From: Incurvaria masculella
Taxonomy: Eukaryota > Arthropoda > Insecta > Lepidoptera > Incurvariidae
Assembly: GCA_946894095.1 (NCBI GenBank)
Contig: OX335643.1
Coordinates: forward strand, 5,381,036-5,445,035
Direction of reading: 5' to 3'
DNA: 64,000 nt
Shown here: positions 24,290 through 36,421 of the stretch, piece by piece
Numbering within the stretch: the stretch's first letter is position 1
Layout of the letters: each line of letters begins with the position of its first letter
Translations under genes and position numbers: made by a program
The notes under the pieces: model-generated
The model's database searches: none
What the model saw: the letters and a program-made list of their open reading frames with translations, nothing else
Told to the model about the DNA's origin: nothing

Positions 24290-24665
24290 TTTTTTATGTG
24301 ACTGGACATGGATGGCTAATACCACAAGTTCTGTCTTGGTATATGCCCACCACACCACATGGGAACTAGGTGCCATGCCACCACCTTCCTTATATTGCAC
24401 GGCTACATTGAACTGGATGGAAAACACGGACAATTTTCATTGCCGCTTCGACCATCGTTCATTCAATGCGATGGTACCAACCCGGGCTAAACCCTACCAC
24501 CTAGTAAGTAAGGAAGGGGACCTACAGCTTAACGTGGAATCCGAACCACGGCCAGCCTCTCTCAACGGTCGAATGGTCACCCATCCAAGACCAGACCGGA
24601 CCCAGCGTTGCTTAACTTCGGAGAGCGATCGCCCAAGTGTCGCGCCACTGGGCCACTGAGGCTGA
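24290..24665 (-). mobile_element. SINE, 5S-rRNA-like head, near full length
   Basis: Same structure as 3261-3648, with only scattered differences and a short deletion near 24485. Both end at the same GTCAGCCTCAGTGGCCCAG head, so they are recent insertions of one subfamily. Confidence 0.88.
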
Positions 24666-24756
24666 CGACACTTGTAAAGTTAGTTGCAGGCGTATGGGAA
24701 GGTTTTTGCGGTTGACGAACTGACTTGACGAATGCATTTTTAGAGCACATTCGCGG

Positions 24757-24930
24757 CGCTCTGTGGCGATGTTTCGACTGTGTGGCATGCGTCGCGTCGC
24801 CGGATTCCCTTACAATTATATGGCCACATTGGCCATAGGACGGAGTTACGATATCCACCGCATACCACTTTTCCATCCATTCGGCGGGGATCGAACCCAC
24901 TGCGCCCCCCGCTTGAGAAGCGCGATCCTA
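24757..24930 (-). repeat. Second tRNA-headed SINE-like family
   Basis: On minus, near 24875-24930, GTGGGTTCGATCCCCGCCGA is a B-box-like head. The remainder holds GGCATACGACGCG-type sequence, here as GTGTGGCATGCGTCGCG. Related copies without a clear head: 19838-19975 (-) and 45890-46030 (+). Confidence 0.55.
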
Positions 24931-25189
24931 AAAACATAGCACCAAAAAACGAGCATTCAGCTTGTTTGTGCTCCCAATGTAGATATAGTTTGCAGCTTCA
25001 AATTTTCGGAAAAGTTTAGCAGAAATAGCGCCAAACTATATATTTGTACAAACGCCAATTTGTATAGTAATGCAAAGAAAACGAGTATGTTCGAACGAAT
25101 TGTAAATTCATAATTAATATTAACTTTTTATCCGTTGAAAAACGATTCAACCTATTGTCCAAGACTATTGTTTGTAACATTAGGGCCGT

Positions 25190-25380
25190 GATGATATAAA
25201 GTCGACCCCCGGACCTTCAGCTGAGTCACGCGGCCGACACGCCACCGTGTGACCGCGTGACGTCTAGCCGCTGTCACGCGCCCGTCACGCCGCTCGCTCC
25301 CACCGTCCCGCATCCTTCTCGTCCTGTCGCAGGGTTCCGGCGGTAGACGCACCCACGCTGGACTCCGTTGCAACACTTTC
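25190..25380. other. CpG-rich patch, unresolved
   Basis: High CpG density with CACGCGG/GTGACG words. A 74-codon open frame on minus has no recognisable content. Similar GACGCGCCGCGTGTGACAG words occur at 28420-28510, suggesting a dispersed repeat rather than a gene. Confidence 0.3.
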
Positions 25381-25477
25381 GTGTTACCTTATAGACCCAG
25401 CGAGCATGGAAGGATCGGAGTAGCGATCTAAACTGATTCGTATGGCGACAGCGTAGCCTAGTGGAAAACGTCTAATT

Positions 25478-25625
25478 CCCTTTTCCACCACCGCCAGCTA
25501 CAAAAATCCCAAAGTTACCTTTCAATTACACCACGGAGGATAGAGATAGTGGGTTACACCATGTAAATATGCAATGCAACCGAAAGTTACTTATCGGATT
25601 TCAGGTATCTGGAGGTGCTGAATAC
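25478..25625. repeat. MITE of the CACCACCTCC family, with a hAT-end relic inside
   Basis: Inverted arms (CCACCACCGCCAGCTACAAA; CTGGAGGTGCTG). The middle carries CACGGAGGATAGAGATAGTG, the end of the hAT-like family, between near-duplicate TTACAC words. Confidence 0.55.
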
Positions 25626-26039
25626 AAGGTAACAGTAGTTAGTTGGCTTACAAACTCGGGACAAACCGAATGATCGTTGCACTGAACAGCGTCCTGTAAA
25701 GTTCTTACGTGTTCTGTGTCGTTGGAACGAGAGAAAATCAGTAGTAAGCTACCGCCTTTGTATGCTTTGCTACGCCGCCCCCATACAAACGAGTTTCAGT
25801 GTTACCATGTTCGCTGGTTAGCCCGTTTTTTTTATATTTTAGAGCATATTAATCAACATAAAACTTCCCCTTAGATTGGAGTTAGTAGAAAAATCACAGA
25901 ATCGCAAAACACTTCAGAGAGAGCTGTTGGAGCGCTCGTAATGACTCGATTTCTTTTGATCTGGTAGAGCTCCCTCCACCCAGTTCTGTATGCCAAGATA
26001 TCCAGCCCGCCGCTAGCTCATAGCGGCCTCCCATAACCG

Positions 26040-26690
26040 GCAGTGCTTCATGACTGTCAAGAAGAAGCCTATACGAAATCCTGCAACTAAGAACTGCAGA
26101 AGGCCCCTATACTACCAGGATAAGAATACGCACAGGTAGCTCAAAAACCCGGTCAGGCACAGGCGCAGTGATCCCTTGCTCGACGTCAACAATAATAGAG
26201 ACCATCAGAGAATGACAACTGAGAATCTTCCAGGCTGAAAGTAGTAGTAATAAAGGCAGCGGATATCATGGACCTAGAAATCAGGATACTGTCTGACAGA
26301 GCTGCGGTATTGGGAGCGCTACACAGCTTCTACATCACATCTGAACAGATGCTGAAATGCCACCAAGCCCTGGAGGTAATTGCGGTTAGAAACAAGTCAA
26401 CATTACATATAATTGATCAAGAGATACAACGGAGCGTTCCTAAGAGAATTAAATTAAATCAAATTACACGGCTAGGGGCAAGATCTGCCCTAGCTCTTCA
26501 CGAGTTCAAGTGCTCAGGCTAGAGGCAATAGCTGCCCCAACTTTTCGGGAATCAAGAGCTCGGCTGGGGGCAAGAGTGCCCCAACTCTGGCACGGAACCC
26601 AGAAGGTCTGGGGAGACGGGGCCCGCATCTCCTCCCACGACGCTACGCTGGATTCAAGGCGGTCCCGTTCCTCGTCAGAGGTCCATCCAA
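26040..26690 (+). pseudogene. Relic of a LINE RNase H region
   Basis: Short frames read SKTRSGTGAVIP...EIRILSDRAAVLGAL and CHQALEVIAVRNKSTLHII. These resemble the RNase H domain near the end of non-LTR retrotransposon polyproteins (D-G-S-K-T and LSDSQAAL-type motifs). Stops and shifts interrupt it. The following 200 bp (26480-26690) hold repeated GGGGCAAGA/GCCCCAAC-like segments of the same relic. The clade cannot be given. Confidence 0.5.
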
Positions 26691-26883
26691 GTATTTAGCA
26701 AAAAAGACCAATCAACGTTCTGGAACAGTACAGATACAGTTATAGATTGTAATTTCCAAATTTAGGGCAGTTATCGAAGAAATAGCTACAAGCGACAATG
26801 GCGTCATCTAGGTGGATGCATAGGGTCCTCTTGTCGCACTGCCAAACTCGGTGTACACATTACAAATGGCTGTACAAATGTAT

Positions 26884-27003
26884 CATAAATGGAAGGTCCT
26901 GGCATGACAACTAATTCCTTCGGGAATGTGGTTTTTTGTGCTAATATAATAACGTAAACAGTTGTGTGGTATTAGCCATCCATGTTGGGTTCCATAAAAA
27001 AAA
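26884..27003 (+). mobile_element. SINE tail fragment
   Basis: GGAAGGTCCTGGCATGACAA to TTCCATAAAAAAAAA, plus orientation. Confidence 0.65.
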
Positions 27004-28796
27004 AGTGCAATGTTGTTTATGACTTCTTCAACTGCATATAAACTAACTCCCCGAAATTATCACCGTACATTCATTGTGTAACCGCTATAGATGCAACAAC
27101 CGAATAAATTCTAGGATAAAATGTTACCATAATAAGTGTACGATCTAACGGGGTAGAGAACCAGTGTGTACCATAATTTTTGCCCAGGAATTAATAAATG
27201 CCAGCACTCAAACCACGTAATCGTCTCGGCTGGATATAAAAGTGGTACCGATACAAAAACGTCGCATCGCCTCTGCGGGGAGATTACAGGCCAGTAATAG
27301 ATATGTTGTACTAGACATGCACCTTTATTGATAAAGATCTCCGGGTCTCGTGGGCACAACTGCCACCTACAGGGTAGCTCGAATATTTACCACTGACCAT
27401 TTCTATTTTGGCTCAAAACGGGACATCGGCTTATTTACTTCCCTATCTATATTGTTATCAATAGTGGTATCAATTCTTGAATTTCGGCGTTCAGGAATCA
27501 GGAATAATTCAGTCGAGAAAACACTTTTTAGAGCGGCTGTCAAAGCAGTTTCCTGGACAGAATAATTCCGCAACACTGTATTTAAATTATTCAACGTTTC
27601 CGTCGAGAAAATTCATTTGACAACTCAATCAATTGTCGGAGTCGGGGTGACCTCTGTCAACGCAAATCCCCGTGACCCTGAGCAATTCTGAAGAAAGATT
27701 CAAAAGAAGACTTTCGAAATCGGCTTTCACGAGTTATTTCAGACGTATCTTCAAGAAGCTTATACAATATTTATCTCGAAGGTCCTAGTCTAAAAATGCT
27801 TTAAAAAAAGGCGGTAAAGAAAACAACGTTTGATCCAATTTTTGAAAGTAATGAACTGTAGCCGTATGGAATTAACTTAATTCTATAAATTAATATCACC
27901 TATATAATGCCACGATATTTAAAATGACTGCCAATACATACATAGGTTCTGACCAAACACATGGTCAACAGTTGTGAAAAGATATTAGCATATATTAGCA
28001 TCGAAAATTATTGTTGTAAGCAATTAAAATAAACTGTAATTATATTTATTCGAATATTGTCATATATAAAAAACGAAAAATTATCAAGCAAGCATAAGAG
28101 CTATGTTTTTTTTGCAATTTTTTTTATTTTCTACAAAACTTCTTTAAGTTAATGAATGGTTCATTATTTTCATAAGCGCTCGTGCGGCACAAAATCGTTT
28201 AATAATTTGATAGTAGGTTTTCTTATTTATATTTTTTATCATACTAGTATGGTTTTCTTTGAATTGCCTAAGTTGTAAAAATATTTCGTTTGGTCTTAAA
28301 TTTGAAAATCTTGTATTAATTACAATATTATCTGTATTTGACAGCTAAATCAGATGTTTACGAGACATGCTGTACTGCATAGCATCATTATAATATTAGT
28401 GCGTACTTATGTGTACGAGAGTGACGCGCCGCGTGTGACAGACGCGGGAGGGGGGGACAGAGAGGCCAGCGGGGGTCCCACCCCGCGGAGGCCTCGGGGA
28501 TCCCTACATTCAATCGAAGGCTCGATCGGTTGACAGATGTCGTCAACATAGTAAATAGGATATCCAGTTATTTTGCTTAGATGAAAAAGGAATTATTCTG
28601 TACGTTTACGATTGTTTGTAAAATTAAGTATCTGGGTCGCGATTGTGTACTGTCATATTGTGCGATCTGTTGTTTAGTAGCTAATAGTATTGCATTAATC
28701 TTATGTAGCGCAGCTACATCTGTTATCGAGTAGCATAACGAAGCTCCACACTATGGACATCCTGATATTCCAATAATTTATGATATATTATGTCAG
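27004..28796. other. No gene seen
   Basis: Mostly AT-rich. The 27500-27570 stretch (CAGTCGAGAAAA...CAAAGCAGTTTCCTGGA) resembles 38110-38260, so both are pieces of an unnamed repeat. A short CpG-rich block lies at 28420-28510. Confidence 0.35.
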
Positions 28797-29152
28797 CTTT
28801 GGTAGCCCAGTGACGCGACTCCTTGGGGTTCGATAAGCTTGGTGAAGCAACTGTAAGCGCGGTTGGGTTCTAGATGGGTGACCGTTTTTAACCGTTGAGG
28901 CTGGCCGTGGTTCGGATTCCACGTAAAACTGTAGGTCCTTACCTACAACCTAGTAACTAGGTGGTAGGGTCCGCCCGGGCATATAAACAACTGTGGTGGA
29001 AGCGGCAATGAAAATTGTCCGTATTTTTTTATCAGTCCAAAGTATCCGAGCAATATATGGAAGGTCCTGGCATGGTACCTAGTTCCCATGTAGTATCTTA
29101 GACTAATATCATGACATTTGGTATTAGCCCTCCATGCCCAGTTACATAAAAA
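28797..29152 (+). mobile_element. SINE, 5S-like head, older copy
   Basis: Plus orientation: a GGTAGCCCAGTGACGCGAC head, a diverged 5S-like part with TAGATGGGTGACC, body GGTTCGGATTCCACGTAAAA, and tail ending CCATGCCCAGTTACATAAAA. Confidence 0.8.
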
Positions 29153-29812
29153 CAATCTGGTGTTTATTTGTTCACTTAAACTCGCCATATCATCATGGGT
29201 TTTCCGCGAAATATTTTGGCTGCTATAAAAAAAAGTGAGCTTCGATATTTTGATATAAACAATTCATTGATGGATTGTGGTTTTGTTGATTAAAAAAAAT
29301 TTTTTTATTCAATAGAATTTTTATTAGAAGGAATTAAAAAAAACTTCTAATACTTATCTCTTAGGTACCTTCGTCACACGCAGACAAATAACAATATTTA
29401 GTTTATTTATCAAGAGCTTAAAATGAGATATTTCATTAGTGGCCGGTTTCGGTACTGTTTTCCCGATCTTCTATAAGACGTTTGAACATATTTTACAGAT
29501 TTACTTGAATTCGTGTGACGGATTTCTATTGACATTTGTATTTATCAACCGTGAGTTAGCTTTTGATGTATGTTACTATATATTCCGTTTTCTTACTTTC
29601 CACAGAATTCAAATATATTTAACAGAAATATAATCAGACACTAGTCAAGTTTTCAATCTTAAACAACTTTTTCGAAATTTTGAACAAACAGAAAAATTAA
29701 ATTGTTCATATTCATACTACATCTACCTAGATCACGTCACCCGATTCAAACACAGTCAAGAGGAGGCGTGGAACAAAACAAGAAGTGGACAGCTAGCTAC
29801 ACTGAATAAGTT

Positions 29813-29915
29813 GATTTTTTTGATAACGTATCTTATATCCATGATATAAGCCTTCAAGAATATGTACCAAAACGGTGTATATCGTGGATATAAGTTCAGT
29901 TATCAAAAAAAAAAC
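29813..29915. repeat. Short fold-back, ~36-bp arms
   Basis: TTTTTTTTGATAAC then TTATATCCA.GATATA on each side, inverted. Confidence 0.65.
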
Positions 29916-30555
29916 GTAATTAGTTGGTAATTTAATGTGAAAAATTTCAGAAAAATATTTCCTAATTTGACTTATGAAACAGGCACGAGCCATTGTTTGG
30001 AACTCGATCATCTAATTTTCCTCTTAAGCTTTTCCTGTATTTATATATCGTCCTATAGCCAGAAATAAATTTTTCAATATAAACATTAAATATGAAATAC
30101 TATTTTTTTTCAGGTAATAAAAAAATACACAATATTACTTCTAATTATATTTTTAAAAGTTTAAGGCTCGAAAACACAACACTTTTATTGAAATATGTAT
30201 GTATTTCAAACAAAATATATTTAAACATTATTAAGCCGTCTACATATCGTACGAAACCCGAAACAGCCCACAATGTTGAACACCGGTACAAAAGGACAGA
30301 AAATCAAATGCAAATAAACCCCGAATTCCTCCAATTTATATGACATTTATTAATGAAACTTTTCGGTATGTGCAGGATGCAGTTACATCTTTGTGTTGCC
30401 TACCTACAATCATATTTCATTTGCTTTAACGATTCGAAATCAAAGAAATACCTTCGTCATAACATCCTTGCGACTTCTAAAGGAAATATGTGTTTCGAAG
30501 TTTTTGCGATTCAAAAATGCTTAATAAATTTATATCAGACTAAAATATTTTTCTA

Positions 30556-30691
30556 AGGCCCGACGACGTTGCATCCAATCGTGGTTCTCCCGTGACCATG
30601 ATTGGAGTTCTCCCATGACCACGATTGGAATTTTCCCGTAGCTACGATTGGATGCAAAAAATCTAAATTCGATCTAAACGTCGTCGGGCCT
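30556..30691. repeat. Short MITE with perfect inverted ends and internal tandem units
   Basis: 136 bp with ends AGGCCCGACGACGTT as perfect inverted repeats. The middle holds three ~27-bp units built on TTCTCCCGTGACCATGATTGG. Confidence 0.75.
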
Positions 30692-30956
30692 AAGTAAGGT
30701 ATTTTAATCTAATCTTTCTTAAAAAATATTCTCGTAAAGCCCGCTGTCAATAACATTATAATAAATAAGTGTAAAAATAAAAAATTGTAAATAAAATAAA
30801 AGTAAATAATCTGCGAAACATGCGAAAAATTAAGATCCATATCGGAGGTATGGTCCAAAGTTAACGATGTGTTCTTAGGCATATTCGGAGCAAAATAAGC
30901 TAGAAGACATTTTGTTGTACGACTTAAGAACGGCCCGTAAGCTATGCTCCCCATAC

Positions 30957-31223
30957 AAACGTAGTTTACTAATCATTTGGAAACCGCTATTCCAATTAAA
31001 TTGATATTTAATATCTAATATCAGGTAACAAATATCTGTGTCTGCATGCTTTTGTTTTTTTGGAAAATCCTCATACGAATTGAGTTTTCTCTGTGGTTTG
31101 ACCCAGAATACATTTACCGAAAAAACAACGACATGCAGATTCAGACATTTATAGCCTAATATTCGATATGAAATATCAAGTAAGTTGGAACAGTAGTTTT
31201 CAAATTATTAGTAAACTACGTTT
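30957..31223. repeat. Fold-back element, ~90-bp arms
   Basis: Arms start AAACGTAGTTTACTAAT and run inward to about CTGCATG on both sides, with several mismatches. The central part carries no gene. Confidence 0.75.
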
Positions 31224-32267
31224 AAATGGGAGGCGAAATTTTCTGATGCTTACGGGGCGACCTTAAAAAAATAATCTCCCCATACATTTAAATAGATACC
31301 TGCACACCGTATATAAAAATGATTGTTGGATTGAACGAGAGGCAAATCCCGAAGGAGTTATATAACATGAAAATACCTTATGAAGTCCCTTCCCGGACTG
31401 CACTCCAAATTAGCGCAGTCCCGTGGGTTGCTGAATTTTGGGAAAAAATAAAAATAATAAATTGTGGACTGTATTGGTTATTAAGAGATTGTATGGCGCC
31501 CTATAAAAGACATTGCGACTAACCTGCTCTCCGTTCCACTGAGTGTTCACGTCTCGAGCTGGAACCCGGGCCCGGTTTGCTGGTGTCAGTGGTGATGAGA
31601 AGGCGCCGCCCGTGGCGATACAGTGACTCTATAGGTTAACCACTACTAGGCAAGCTTAGCATTCGCTGCCGCCATCGGAAAACTCATTTTGGCTGGATTT
31701 CTTGAAAAATATGTCGAGAGCTCAGAGTGTAGGAAAAACGTGGCAGTCGAATGGCGACAAAAAATTCGTGGAGTTACTCAAGAGCGACGGAAAATGTGGG
31801 TAGTTCGCATTTGCATATAAATGGCGCCAGAAATTCGAATTTGAAATGGAATGATTTAGAGATTTCTCAACTCCTTGAAATGTCGTGAAATAAGATTCTA
31901 ATATTTTATGTTGTACAGGATGTTCCGGGATAGGTAGGAGAAACTTCTGGAATATAATCACTCGAACACAAATTCCGTGGTCCCAATACATTTTATTTAT
32001 TTACTATTTTTTATGGATAAAGCGAAATATATCCGAATTTTGATATAAATATACTTTTTTGTACTGTCGCTTACTCCAAGGAATGTGACATGTAAGTATG
32101 TATAATCGACCTTGAAGCAAGGACACATTAATTAAAGAAAGAGCCCAGTAAAAAAAACATTCCTTGTACGAAGTACGAAAAAGTATATTTGCTTAAGGTG
32201 GCCCAACCCGGCGGGCCTAACTCATTCGCGGGCACGGTACAAAACCGTGCTGTTACGCTCTGGGACC

Positions 32268-32618
32268 TTCTCTGTTTCAAAGAATAAGACAGGCTCCATG
32301 ATGAGGAAGATGCAACATGTCCAAAAAAAATACAATGTGCATAGTGTTTGATTTGGTAAGATTTACAAAAATGTTAATTTAAAAACGACTGATAGCTAAA
32401 AGTAAACCACGACCGCTGTAGTAAAAAAAACCAAATAGATTATAAATCTTGATTAAATAAGCTATGTCTGATGACTAATCTTTTTAAGATGTTCTTACTT
32501 TATCATTGCGTAATCCACCTCCAAAGTTATTGTATAAAACGCGCGAAAAATACGAACTTTCGGACCTTATAACTTAGAAACCAAACACAATTTTACAATG
32601 CCAATGGTCATCAGACAA
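32268..32618 (+). repeat. Dispersed repeat, ~355 bp, copy 2
   Basis: Second copy of the repeat at 17280-17636, about 80-85% alike by eye, with small indels. Confidence 0.75.
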
Positions 32619-33350
32619 AATTCTAATGATAAGTAACATAAAACAGTAACATAACACATTTTAACGTTCTGTATAAGACAGTACCTTCCAGCACGGTGAT
32701 AATTTTAAAATGAAAACGGAAATTTAAAACATTTGAAAACTAAGAAAATAAACCAAGCTATATTAATAAAAAAAATTGAAGGTATGCGCCTACTAAAAAA
32801 ACATGTAAGTTACAAGGCACTTGTATTATATTCATTGAAAATGCGCTGTAGTTGATTTAAACATAAACCCTTTAGATTCGTTGCTAGGCGCTTATAAAAA
32901 CACAGTAAAAAGCTTTAACGTGATTGGAAAACAAACTGTTGATTTATCACGACAGGTGGTGTCTAGGTGACCCACCCTAAAACATCTGTCAAAGCTTCCA
33001 GAGACGCTACAAAATAAAACAGAATACATGTGAAAATGTATTTTTTTTTAATTGTATTAATTGAAATGAGTCAATTTCTTAGATATAATTCCGAAAATAA
33101 ATTGTTCCAAATTATGCTAATTAAATGAAAGAAAAATCGTGGGAAAGAAATTTATCACAATAAAATAACCAATAATATTACATTTAAAACGTTGTGCTGG
33201 TCAATTACATTTAAATTCGTTTGAAGACGAAAAAGCTCTTCTTTCCTTCGAAAAATCTTATTCTTACCCATCATGGAGTACATCTTTCTTCTAATAATCT
33301 CGTAAGCTTGAAAGGAATTACAGTTCAGACTTTGCTAAGGTAATATTCCG

Positions 33351-33887
33351 GGAGGTCACGACATTTTTGGTCACGATAAGGTAAATGGCTGAATCTGGGT
33401 TCACATGTTAGAGACCAACCCTCTGATGCTAAATATGTCGATCTGCCCGTGCCAAGTGGTTGCGTTTTCTAGATTGGCTATATAAAATAGATGCTGCTAT
33501 GTACCTGCTGATGAATATACTGATTATCTGGAAACATTGATACCTATTACTTATACAACAATAACAAGACTGTTACTTAATTAAATACTTAAATTTATAT
33601 CTGTAACCTAAATCGCCTATAACTACTAAATGCATCCAAATATTTGTTCAGTTTTTTGTATTTCTAGGCAAGTATGTATTTATACTTTCATGCTTCGTCA
33701 TTTGCATCCATTTACCTTATCATATGTATTTTTTGTCACCATAACTACTTTTTCAGGCGCCTTATCTACGTAACGCAACCACTTGGAACAGGCAGACTGA
33801 CACATTTAGCTTCAGAGGGTTGCACTTTATCCCGTGAACTCAGTTTCAGCCATTTACGTTATCGTTACCATTTTTGTCGCGACCTCC
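33351..33887. repeat. Fold-back element, ~120-bp arms
   Basis: Left arm from GGAGGTCACGACATTTTTGG; right arm is its diverged inverse, ending GTCGCGACCTCC. Shared internal words include GTAAATGGCTGAA and CCAAGTGGTTGCGTT. Confidence 0.75.
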
Positions 33888-34079
33888 TAGTCTATAAGGT
33901 CGCTCATGCGACATCTATGTTTAAATAAACTTTATGTTTTATTTCCCATTGGCAAAGAATATATACACTACCGTGCCATTAGAGAAATTTAAATGATAAC
34001 GTCTCTATACAAATTGCAAGCGAAACAATTGAATTCAAACCGCAAGAAAGTGACATCCATTTTTGACAAACCAATCCAT

Positions 34080-34350
34080 CGTCCCGGCGCATTTCTCCCG
34101 AACGCCGAGTGCCCAGCGCGGGCAGCTCGCGCGCCGCACTCCACCCGTTTCCCAAAAATGGTGACACGCCCCGCCCAGCGCAAAAACAATGAGAGGGGGC
34201 GTGGCTCGGTTTTTCCCCCGGCTGGTGGGGAAAAACGCTAGTGGGGGAAGCGGGCGCAATTAGGTTAGCAGGAAGAGAACCGGCAATTTAACGTTTCGGC
34301 GAACGAATCTGACAGCATTCCGCGATGTCTGGGCTGCCAGACAATTTGGT
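34080..34350. promoter_or_regulatory. CpG-rich, promoter-like patch
   Basis: About 270 bp with CpG- and GC-box-like words (CGCCCCGCCCAGC, GGGGGCGTGGC) in otherwise AT-rich DNA. It could be a promoter or non-coding first exon of a gene whose coding part lies elsewhere, or the GC-rich part of a repeat. No splice donor or frame settles this. Confidence 0.3.
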
Positions 34351-34492
34351 TGAGTGGATTCCTATGTCGCAGGCGGATTGAATATCCAAGTGGGATACAA
34401 AATGGCAAGATGTACGTGTACTAAGACTAGATTTATTCGATTAAACTACTTACTATTATGCTTTATTTACTTATTTTATGCAACCTGACTTA

Positions 34493-34618
34493 CCCCTGTT
34501 TTCACCACCTCCAGTTACTTGAAATCCGATAGTTAACTTTCGGCTACATTGCATATTTGTATGATGTAACCGAAAGATAACTTTGGGATTTTTGTAGCCG
34601 GAGGTGGTGGAACCGGGC
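34493..34618. repeat. MITE, family with CACCACCTCC ends
   Basis: Inverted ends CCCCTGTTTTCACCACCTCC and GGAGGTGGTGGAACCGGG, with AACTTTCGG.TACAT in the middle. Related pieces: 25478-25625, 46742-46800, 47770-47830. Confidence 0.65.
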
Positions 34619-34634
34619 GATAGATGGTTACCCT

Positions 34635-34830
34635 ACCCTAATGATATTAGCCCAATACACCACATTCCCTAAGGAATTAGGTGCCATGACAGGACCTTCC
34701 CTTTAAAAGCACAGCTAACTGTTTTTACTTAGTTAGAGCAACTAATTCACTTAGTTGGCTGTATTGTAATGTTGCAAGACCCTGATTGTGGATGACGGTA
34801 GGTGTGGTATTGGTTATCCATATAAAAAGG
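34635..34830. mobile_element. Two opposed SINE tail scraps
   Basis: A minus piece at 34637-34720 (ATATTAGCCCAATACACCAC) and a plus piece at 34785-34830 (GGTGTGGTATTGGTTATCCA). Confidence 0.45.
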
Positions 34831-35279
34831 AGTATGTTTTTGACAAAAAAAATAACGTTAGATATACCGTAACAAATTTAGATTTTTTCAACTTCATTCG
34901 TTGATATGTTTGATGTAGCGTGTTGTGGAGTTATGTTAGAATAATTTGAGTTCAATAAAACTTCTATAAAGTGAACCCATTAAACATTAAATTGAAACGG
35001 CACGACGTGTCCGCAATAGTACAATCAATGACGAAGTCCATCTTTAATAAATCATTAGTGACTTTCATTTGTTGCGAAACCTGTTCAAGCGGATCTTAAA
35101 ATGCCACACTTTTTGTTCCTAACAAAGGCTCTGTAACTTTTTAAACAAGTGGGTGCCTAAGTGAATACAGATAGAATATGCGCCTACGTTTATCAAGCAT
35201 TCAGTACAAATAATTATTAACCTAAAGACCTAACGCCTGATCAGAAATATACAAATGTAATATCTTTTTTTAAAGTTAC

Positions 35280-35439
35280 TAAGGGCCTTTTTCACCTACT
35301 GCTAATTACCTTAATCACCACGTATTAAAGGCCTTTCTTAGCAGCTTGCAATCAATACCAGTACTAGATAATCAGCACTTTAGTAATAAAGGCCCTTCAA
35401 GTGTCATTAAAATAAATCAGTACTTGGGGAAAACCAGGC
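35280..35439 (-). repeat. MITE-like element, family M1
   Basis: Reverse copy: GGGCCTTTTTCACCTACTGC at the low end and TTGGGGAAAACCAGGC at the high end. Confidence 0.75.
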
Positions 35440-35542
35440 TAAGTAATATTTTCTTAGAGTTCATAATTAACTGTAACTATCATTAGATTACAGGGTATGA
35501 AGACATACGACGTCCTTGGGAGTCAAGATTCTCTCTCTCTCA

Positions 35543-35771
35543 AGTCCGGGTTAGTACCATTGCATTGGATTAACAATGATTTAAGCGGCAATGGAACATT
35601 GTCAGTGTTTTTCATCCAGTTCAGTGTAGCCGTGCTCGCAAAGGGAAGGTCCTGGCTTGACATCTATGTATTTCCTTTCGAACTGTGGTGCATTGTGCTT
35701 ATTTATTATTTATTCATCATCGTATATGGTACGTAATGGTATTAGCCATCACTTTCAGATTGCATAAAAAA
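35543..35771 (+). mobile_element. SINE body and tail fragment
   Basis: From GGGTTAGTACCATTGCATTG to GATTGCATAAAAAA, with an AT-rich insertion in the tail. Confidence 0.7.
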
Positions 35772-36421
35772 GCAAGCTGACTAGCCAGTCAGTTTACAAC
35801 AACGGGATAATGTCTACCCCCCAATGATTATTATTCTTTTGTTCATTAGAATAAACTAAAACAATATAATTTGCTTCAATTAAATCAAATGTATGCTACT
35901 TTACGAATAAAACATCCTTTGATAGCATGGTACGAAATGCAACTAAATGTCAGAGTTAATTCGACATTTTCCTGTTCACTTTACCATGGTAATTGGCCAC
36001 ATTCGACCAGGATTTGTATTGTTTGTTACCATGTAAATTTTTAATTAGCGCCTTCGCCATGGGGTCATTTTCCTGAGATATTACCATGTTCAATTAATTC
36101 ACCCAGTGAACAGGCAAGTAATTGATTAAATCTGAAGTTTAGTTACATTTTGTACTATGTTAACTGGTAAATTTACTTGGCTGTTCACCTGACGAGTTCG
36201 TTGATTATTAGTTGGACTTGAAGTTATAGTGTTGTTTTGAATCTACATCTTTTTTCCAGTACTTACAGCTTCGGTATTCAAGTTGAAACGCGTCGCTTGA
36301 CCGTTCGATAATATATATGACGGGGAGAAAGGAATGCTGGAAGTGGTAAACGAAACTAGTTTGCATCGGATCCAATAAACAATGGCGGTGGCGCCGGCTT
36401 GCGAATTCGCTCGCATCAGAG

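Noticed and set aside
24255..24659. 134-codon frame, with a similar frame at 3290-3641
   Set aside because: Both are chance open frames through the same SINE read backwards; other SINE copies do not keep them.
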